Shown piece by piece: positions 58,221-64,000 of a stretch of DNA of 64,000 nucleotides (positions are counted from its first letter, which is position 1; the number at the start of each line of letters is the position of its first letter). Below the pieces are notes generated by a model. That model was not told the origin of the DNA and searched no databases. It saw only the letters and a program-made list of their open reading frames with translations. A program made the position numbers and the translations under genes. The DNA is from Chenopodium formosanum. Taxonomy: Eukaryota; Streptophyta; Magnoliopsida; Caryophyllales; Amaranthaceae. The DNA lies in NCBI GenBank assembly GCA_024500155.1, contig CM044872.1, positions 51,589,460-51,653,459 of the forward strand. Reading direction: 5' to 3'.

Positions 58221-61200
58221 ATGGCCAAGGATGATGACCCACAACCCACACCTCCTCCTCCTCCACCATCTAACGACTACCACCCTGCTAATTCTATTAG
58301 CAATATCAAGAATGAGGTCCCGGAAATTCTTGATCGTGACAAAGGGAATTATGGTAGTTGGGTTGAACTCTTTGAGATTCATTGTCATTCCTGCAATGTT
58401 ATCGACCATATAGATCCAAAATCACCTCGTCCTACGGACCTCACCTCGGCGCAGTGGAACCGCCTTGACTCAATTGTGAAAAAGTGGATTTATAATACAA
58501 TTTCTGCAGACTTACGAAGCACGGTGTTGTACAAGAATGCTACGGCACAAGAAACTTGGGATAGACTCGCTAATATTTTTCAAGATAATGGTGAAATTCG
58601 TGCTATATACCTTGAAAATCAATTTAACAATCTTTTTGTTGAGAATTTTCCAGACGTGTCTTCTTATTGTCAGAAATTGAAGGAACTCAAAGACCAACTT
58701 GCTAATGTTGGTCAACCCGTATCCGAGAGAACTTTGGTTCTTCGTCTTTGTGCAGGTTTAATTGACTCGGACTATGATGGAGTGGCTCAATCCATCACTC
58801 AAATTCGCCCTCTTCCCGGATTTGATGAAGCAAGATCAAGAATTTTGTTAGAGGAGTCAAGAAAATCGGCTAAGGAAAATTCCGGGCAAGCCTTTGTAGC
58901 GCAACACAACAACACCACCACCACCACCGCGGCAGCCGCCCAACAGCAGCAACCACCGCAGCAACAGGGTAGGGGTGGTGGTGGCGGTGGGCGTGGCAGC
59001 AAGGGGAGGGGAGGCAAACCCAAAGGGAAAGGCAGGGGGCGTGGCCAAGGGCAAAACCAACAGCCACAAACGGCCCAGGCCCAACATAACCCCCAAAATC
59101 AGTTCGCCCCAAGTCAGCAACAGCTCTGGGCTAGTTTTCAGCAGTGGGCCCAGCAAGCTTCTTGGGCCAAACCTCCTACTCCTTTTCCAGTCCAACAGCA
59201 GCAATCAATTCTCGGCCAGCCGAGACCCCAACAGGCGTACTCAGCCCAATACGGGCAGCCCATGACACCAACGGAATTGGCATCCTCCTTCTCCACGATG
59301 ACTCTTCCAAATCCCGACAATCAGTGGTACGTGGATTCAGGTGCAACATCTCACATGACGAATAACGCTGGTAATCTCTTGCCCTTGTTTAATTTAAGCA
59401 CTAAAAATCATATTTTAGTTGGTAATGGTCATCGCATTCCAGTAACAGGTTATGGTCATGGCACCCTTCCCCATACTAAAACACCTCTTGTCCTCCGTGA
59501 TGTCCTTCTAGCACCTCAACTCATAAAGAACCTTATTTCAGTCCATAAATTTACCTCTGATAATTTAGTGTCTATTGAGTTTGATCCTTTTGGTTTTTCT
59601 GTGAAGGATCTTCGTACGGGGAACATAATAACGAGATGTGATAGTTCGGGAGACCTATATCCAGTCAGAACCACTCCGTCAGCCTGTCTTGCTACTTCCC
59701 TTACTGCTGTCTCACCTTCCACTTGGCATAGTCGTCTAGGACACCCTGGAGCTCAAGTTTTTAGCTATCTTAAGTCTAAAAATCATATTTATTGTAATAA
59801 GGAGCATGACTCCACATTTTGCAATTCATGTCAATTAGGAAAACATACTCGACTTCCCTTTGATAACTCTAATAATACTACAGTTTGTGCTTTTGATATT
59901 ATACATGCCGATTTATGGACATCTCCCATTCGTAGTGCTCAAGGTCACAAATATTATCTAGTTTTATTAGATGATCATACTCATTTTGTGTGGACAATTC
60001 CCTTAAAATACAAATCTCAAGCTTTTCAATCATTTATAAATTTCCGAAAATATGTTGAAACCCAATTTGAACGTCAAATTAAATGTTTTCAATGTGATCA
60101 TGGTAGGGAATTTGATAATGACCCATTTAAGCAAAAGTGTATTGACCACGGAATGCTTTTCCGCTTCTCTTGTCCACACACATCTTCCCAAAATGGCAAA
60201 GCTGAACGTATGATTCGTACCCTTAATAATATTAAGCGTACAATTCTTTTTCATGCGTCTCTTCCCCCATCGTATTGGTTTTATGCTCTTGAAACGGCCA
60301 CTTATCTTCAAAATATTTTGCCAACCAAAGCCCTTAAAAACAGTACTCCCGCTCTTGCCTTGTTTGGGAAAACTCCTTCGTATGATCATATTCGTGTCTT
60401 TGGGTGTCTTTGTTTTCCTAATTTGTCTGCCACAACTCCACATAAATTAGCTCCTAGATCAACACCATGTGTTTTCTTGGGTTATCCTATTGATCATAGA
60501 GGGTATAGGTGCCTTGATCTCACCACCAATAAAATCATCATCTCGCGTCATGTCAATTTTGATGAAACCGTCTTTCCGTTTCGGAATTTAGCACAATTCT
60601 GCAACACTGACTACGATTTTTTGGTGGATGATCCTCCATCTCCTGATTTGTTGCATCCCTTTTTACATAGCCCACAACAAACAGCCCAAACTCCCTCTCA
60701 AACCCATAATCGTGGCTCACAAACCCCAGCCCATAACCACGGCCCACCCTCTCCATCATCTACAACTCGTGGCTCACAAACCACACCTCAAAACCGAGGC
60801 CCATCTCTACCTTTAGTCAGCTCACTTCCAACCACGCCCTCCCCATCTCACCAGTCCACATCGCAGCAAGCCTGCGACAGCCCACCTTCAGCCGCGGCAA
60901 GCCCGCGAACTTCCCTGTCCAGCCCAAACACGACCAGCAGCCCAGGTTCACCAACATCAGCTTATACCCCGCCACCATTGCGTGGTGTACCGCCCATACA
61001 ACCCACTCGGCCACCACCTCCCTCTCCCCGAGTTACTCGTAGCCAACGGGGAATTTTTAAGCCAAACCCGAAATATTGCAACCTCACCGTTCAACCTTCG
61101 GGTCCTCATCATCATAAATCACCCCTTCCAAAGTCTTATAAACAAGCTTTAAATGACCATAACTGGAATGCGGCGATGAATGATGAATATAGTGCTTTAA

Positions 61201-62672
61201 TTAAGACAGGGACATGGGAATTGGTGCCTAGGCCTACGGGGGTGAATATTGTTAATTGTATGTGGCTCTTTAAGCATAAATACAAGTCTAATGGTGATCT
61301 TGAAAGGCACAAAGCTCGTCTTGTATGTGATGGCAGGTCGCAGGAAATTGGTGTGGATTGTGATGAGTCTTTCAGTCCGGTAGTTAAACCGGCCACTATT
61401 CGTACTGTTCTCAGTTTAGCTATGGCTAAAAAGTGGTCGATACATCAACTAGATGTCAAAAATGCCTTTTTACATGGTGACTTGCAGGAAACTGTTTACA
61501 TGCGCCAACCTCCGGGTTTTATTGATCAGAAAGCACCCACTCATGTTTGTCGACTCCGTAGGGCTCTCTATGGTTTAAAACAAGCTCCCAGAGCTTGGTA
61601 CCAACGCTTTGCAAATTTTCTCATCAAATTGGGTTTTGTCATCTCTCAGAGTGACAACTCTCTGTTTGTTTTTCGAAAGGGTGATGATATGGCATATTTG
61701 CTTCTATATGTTGATGATATTATATTAACTACCTCTTCTGACAAGTTGCGTGCAGGGATCATATCTCAGTTACAAACTGAGTTCCCTATGACTGATTTGG
61801 GTCCGTTGAGTTACTTTTTAGGGATAGCGGTAACCCGTACTCCCTCTTATTTGCTACTTTCACAGGGAAAGTATGCACAGGAGATTTTAGAGCGTGCAGG
61901 TATGGGCTCATGTAAACCTGCAGCTACTCCAGTTGACACTAAGTCAAAACTTAGTGCAGATGCAGGACCACCGTTTCGGGATCCGACTTTGTATCGTAGT
62001 TTAGCAGGTGCTCTTCAGTACCTCACATTCACTAGGCCAGATATTGCCTATGCGGTACAACAGGTGTGTCTTTTTATGCATGATCCTCGGGAACCTCACT
62101 TTGAGGCATTGAAACGCATTCTGCGTTATGTTCAGGGTACCATTGATCACGGCTTACATTTATATCCGACTGTTTCGCATCGACTTATTACTTACACTGA
62201 CGCTGACTGGGGAGGTTGTCCCGATACCCGACGTTCCACATCGGGCTATTGTTGTTTCCTTGGGGACAACCTCGTGTCTTGGTCATCTAAGCGTCAGCAT
62301 ACTTTGTCTAAGTCGAGTGCAGAAGCGGAATATCGAGGGGTCGCGAATGTTGTCTCAGAGGCATGTTGGCTTCGTAATCTTTTACTTGAGTTACATTGTC
62401 CTCTACGGCAGGCTACTATTGTTTATTGTGATAATGTCAGTGCTATCTACCTTTCTGGCAACCCGGTACAACACCAACGCACCAAACATGTGGAGATGGA
62501 TATTCATTTTGTTCGAGAAAAGGTTGCTTTGGGACAAGTTCGGGTTTTGCATGTTCCTACTAGATATCAGTTTGCAGACATTTTCACCAAAGGCCTACCA
62601 CGAGATTTATTTTTGGAATTTAGGTCCAGTCTTAGCGTTCGCCCTCCTCCCGCTACGACTGCGGGGGTGTGA
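58221..62672 (+). CDS. copia gag-pol polyprotein
   Basis: A 1,483-residue uninterrupted polyprotein with all copia enzymes. Gag (Retrotran_gag_2/UBN2-like) spans about residues 30-235. A Gly/Arg/Lys- and Gln-rich segment at about 240-345 stands where most copia Gags carry a CCHC zinc knuckle, and no CCHC is present. Protease: DSGATSHM near 372. Integrase: an HHCC zinc finger from about 502 (WHSRLGHP...CNSCQLGK), then the D,D,E core (HADLW; CDHGREF; GKAERM). Reverse transcriptase: QLDVKNAFLHGDL near 1075 and YVDD at 1163-1166. RNase H: TYTDADWGG near 1326, SAEAEYRG, YCDN. The stop TGA (62670-62672) is the first three bases of the 3' LTR. It is distinctly GC-richer than the flanks. Lineage within copia was not assigned. 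Confidence 0.97.
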   Translation: MAKDDDPQPTPPPPPPSNDYHPANSISNIKNEVPEILDRDKGNYGSWVELFEIHCHSCNVIDHIDPKSPRPTDLTSAQWNRLDSIVKKWIYNTISADLRSTVLYKNATAQETWDRLANIFQDNGEIRAIYLENQFNNLFVENFPDVSSYCQKLKELKDQLANVGQPVSERTLVLRLCAGLIDSDYDGVAQSITQIRPLPGFDEARSRILLEESRKSAKENSGQAFVAQHNNTTTTTAAAAQQQQPPQQQGRGGGGGGRGSKGRGGKPKGKGRGRGQGQNQQPQTAQAQHNPQNQFAPSQQQLWASFQQWAQQASWAKPPTPFPVQQQQSILGQPRPQQAYSAQYGQPMTPTELASSFSTMTLPNPDNQWYVDSGATSHMTNNAGNLLPLFNLSTKNHILVGNGHRIPVTGYGHGTLPHTKTPLVLRDVLLAPQLIKNLISVHKFTSDNLVSIEFDPFGFSVKDLRTGNIITRCDSSGDLYPVRTTPSACLATSLTAVSPSTWHSRLGHPGAQVFSYLKSKNHIYCNKEHDSTFCNSCQLGKHTRLPFDNSNNTTVCAFDIIHADLWTSPIRSAQGHKYYLVLLDDHTHFVWTIPLKYKSQAFQSFINFRKYVETQFERQIKCFQCDHGREFDNDPFKQKCIDHGMLFRFSCPHTSSQNGKAERMIRTLNNIKRTILFHASLPPSYWFYALETATYLQNILPTKALKNSTPALALFGKTPSYDHIRVFGCLCFPNLSATTPHKLAPRSTPCVFLGYPIDHRGYRCLDLTTNKIIISRHVNFDETVFPFRNLAQFCNTDYDFLVDDPPSPDLLHPFLHSPQQTAQTPSQTHNRGSQTPAHNHGPPSPSSTTRGSQTTPQNRGPSLPLVSSLPTTPSPSHQSTSQQACDSPPSAAASPRTSLSSPNTTSSPGSPTSAYTPPPLRGVPPIQPTRPPPPSPRVTRSQRGIFKPNPKYCNLTVQPSGPHHHKSPLPKSYKQALNDHNWNAAMNDEYSALIKTGTWELVPRPTGVNIVNCMWLFKHKYKSNGDLERHKARLVCDGRSQEIGVDCDESFSPVVKPATIRTVLSLAMAKKWSIHQLDVKNAFLHGDLQETVYMRQPPGFIDQKAPTHVCRLRRALYGLKQAPRAWYQRFANFLIKLGFVISQSDNSLFVFRKGDDMAYLLLYVDDIILTTSSDKLRAGIISQLQTEFPMTDLGPLSYFLGIAVTRTPSYLLLSQGKYAQEILERAGMGSCKPAATPVDTKSKLSADAGPPFRDPTLYRSLAGALQYLTFTRPDIAYAVQQVCLFMHDPREPHFEALKRILRYVQGTIDHGLHLYPTVSHRLITYTDADWGGCPDTRRSTSGYCCFLGDNLVSWSSKRQHTLSKSSAEAEYRGVANVVSEACWLRNLLLELHCPLRQATIVYCDNVSAIYLSGNPVQHQRTKHVEMDIHFVREKVALGQVRVLHVPTRYQFADIFTKGLPRDLFLEFRSSLSVRPPPATTAGV
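62661..62669 (+). other. polypurine-tract region
   Basis: GCGGGGGTG immediately precedes the 3' LTR, in the position of the plus-strand primer. It also encodes the last residues of the polyprotein, and the T and C make it an imperfect purine run. Confidence 0.6.
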
Positions 62673-62854
62673 TAGATATTATAGGATTATTATAATATTT
62701 GTCGCAGAGTAGGATATATTTGTATATATTTGTGATATAGTTTGTATTCTTATCGTACTAGGTTTCCTAACTAGATTAGGACTAGTATTGTAACACTATA
62801 TATATTATTCAATGGTACACACTCCAACCCAAGGAGTTTTCCCGAAATCTAACA
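62670..62854 (+). repeat. 3' LTR of copia element
   Basis: 185 bp, read as identical to the 5' LTR. Its first three bases form the polyprotein stop codon. Confidence 0.96.
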
Positions 62855-62859
62855 CTTAT

Positions 62860-63931
62860 CTTGTTTGTTATTTCTTCGTAATAATCAAATTTGCTGTAAA
62901 GATCTGTTTTTGTGTTCTTGGTTTTATTCATGTTTAATTATCATTTAATTTAACTTCTAAGATTGAAAATTAATCAAATGTACTATATCTAAAGTTTATA
63001 CTTCGTATTAATCAATTACAGTAATGTTTTGTTGGAAAATTGTTTGCCAAAAAAGTGGAATTTTTTTGCTGTGATTTACTTAATTATTTGGACATATACC
63101 TGGATCTTCTAGGGATAATGGGATATTATCCAATTGTTTGAGAATTACAAATTTGGAGCAAGATGTTTATTTGTTAATGGTGTAATGAACGTAGAAATAC
63201 TGTATATTGGTTCAGTTCATGGTCTAACTTGGAAGTTGTTTTTCGCGGTGTTGAGTAATTGTGTTAACATTGATAATAGAGAATGTAAATCATCAGTAGA
63301 CGCGATTGATCGATCAATTGATGATATGTTTATCATAAAATTGGTGTGCAGGCACTTCATTGTGCAATCAGGATTCAGGACTTACTTGGAGAAACTAATT
63401 GTGTGAGTATTATCAGAGGTACACTTCTCTCTTTCCTCAAGTTAAAACTTGCAATAATTACAACTTACAAGCATGATTTGCACTAAATGGATAAATATAA
63501 TTCAGTGCTTAGCATAATTAAGTTTGAGTAGCAAAACAAATTTTCAAACTTTTCAATCAAATAATGAACAAGAATTGCTATAGAAGAATCAGTTTGTTCA
63601 ACAGTTTTCCCCCAAATGGAAAGCAAAGCACAGATATCATTACCTTGTACTGGCTGTAGCATTCTTATATCAAATGATCTGCATACTTCTGTAGATAGGT
63701 TTCTTTCGTTAGCAGCTAAATGAGCCCACTGAGCGCTTTCTGTTCATCCTCTAAATGACTTTGAAAGTAGCTGCAACTTATAGCAATATGTACACTGTAT
63801 AAAGTAGGCCTTTTGGAGTTAAATTAAGTCGCAGATTTGTTTCAGTCTATACAGTCCTTTTTAAAATTGGCTAGGTTGAGTCTTAGCTCTAGAAGTTGTT
63901 TGTGATTCTATTCAAATTTGGTTTTGTATAG
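62860..63931. other. probable intron or 5' region of the next gene
   Basis: No convincing coding sequence; the 90-codon ORF at 63134-63406 is not recognised. An acceptor-like GTGTGCAG at about 63344-63351 and the acceptor TTTTGTATAG at 63922-63931 are the visible splice signals. Confidence 0.4.
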
Positions 63932-64000
63932 ATGCTTGGAACACTCCGTACAAGACGTCGTAATCAGTATGGAGTGCAATTGTGTGCAGTTGCATCAGCT
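63932..64000 (+). CDS. start of an unidentified gene (partial)
   Basis: ATG at 63932 follows a good acceptor (TTTTGTATAG) and opens 23 codons to the window edge, MLGTLRTRRRNQYGVQLCAV then ASA. The basic RxRRR cluster followed by hydrophobic residues looks like the cytosolic side of an N-terminal signal anchor, as in Golgi or ER type II membrane proteins. I do not recognise the family from this much. The exon model is inferred from the acceptor and ATG only. Confidence 0.5.
   Translation, partial: MLGTLRTRRRNQYGVQLCAVASA

Larger units (their letters stand above)
57809..62854 (+). mobile_element. complete Ty1/copia LTR retrotransposon
   Basis: A 5,046-bp element with two 185-bp LTRs (57809-57993 and 62670-62854) that I read as identical, TG...CA termini, and a perfect 5-bp target duplication CTTAT (57804-57808, 62855-62859). 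A primer-binding site complementary to the initiator-Met tRNA 3' end directly follows the left LTR, and a G-rich polypurine-like tract precedes the right one. The single gag-pol frame is uninterrupted. Domain order protease-integrase-RT-RNase H defines the copia superfamily. Identical LTRs mean a recent insertion, and the copy looks potentially autonomous; whether it is transcribed is unknown. Confidence 0.97.

Noticed and set aside
58799..61396. Several 60-137 codon ORFs on both strands within the copia coding region
   Set aside because: They lie in other frames of an intact gag-pol with all expected motifs.
62128..62712. 194-codon ORF in another frame at the end of the copia polyprotein
   Set aside because: It overlaps the RNase H frame and resembles no protein.
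1..64000. CRISPR arrays, bacterial operons, phage or plasmid functions, tRNA or rRNA genes
   Set aside because: None seen. Repeats are transposon- or microsatellite-type, genes are spliced, and no cloverleaf or rRNA segment was recognised by eye.

Overview
The window looks like nuclear chromosomal DNA of a flowering plant. It is strongly AT-rich, its genes are widely spaced and intron-bearing with GT-AG boundaries (one GC-AG), and the gaps are full of MITEs, LINE fragments and a Ty1/copia element. The protein families point to a eudicot. The species cannot be read from the sequence.

Layout. 1-12.4 kb is intergenic and rich in small transposons: a probable Helitron, a target-site-flanked retroposon with its own ORF, and two Tourist-like and two Stowaway-like MITEs. 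It also holds two promoter-like segments with no recognisable gene behind them. 12.5-23.4 kb (+) holds a four-exon BEL1-like TALE homeobox gene of the SAWTOOTH (BLH2/BLH4) type, with a 61-nt homeobox exon and a GC-AG first coding intron. 23.4-29.8 kb is intergenic with a solo LTR and a foldback element bounded by two long (TA)n arrays. 29.8-32.1 kb (-) is a two-exon BTB/POZ gene of the At1g63850/At3g50780 type. 37.5-38.2 kb (+) is a three-exon TMEM220-family membrane protein gene. 39.0-50.9 kb (-), with inferred 5'UTR exons to about 54 kb, is an eleven-coding-exon SUVR5-type SET-domain histone methyltransferase gene. Its introns carry a three-level nest of MITEs and two antisense LINE 3' fragments. 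57.8-62.9 kb (+) is a complete Ty1/copia retrotransposon with identical 185-bp LTRs, a perfect 5-bp target duplication and an uninterrupted 1,483-codon gag-pol. The last 69 bases open a further gene that runs off the window.

The genes are not an operon or cluster with a shared pathway. Two, the BEL1-like factor and SUVR5, are nuclear regulators. The BTB protein is a predicted ubiquitin-ligase adaptor and the TMEM220 protein a small membrane protein of unknown role. All intron-exon models were built by hand from splice signals, preserved reading frame and remembered family sequence. No transcript or database search was available.

The points most worth a second look are: the Tyr-to-Phe changes in the SUVR5 SET domain, the GC-AG intron and overlapping uORF of the homeobox gene, the triple-nested MITEs, the ORF-bearing retroposon at 2.5-3.1 kb, and the very young copia element, which has no visible Gag zinc knuckle and takes its stop codon from its own LTR.
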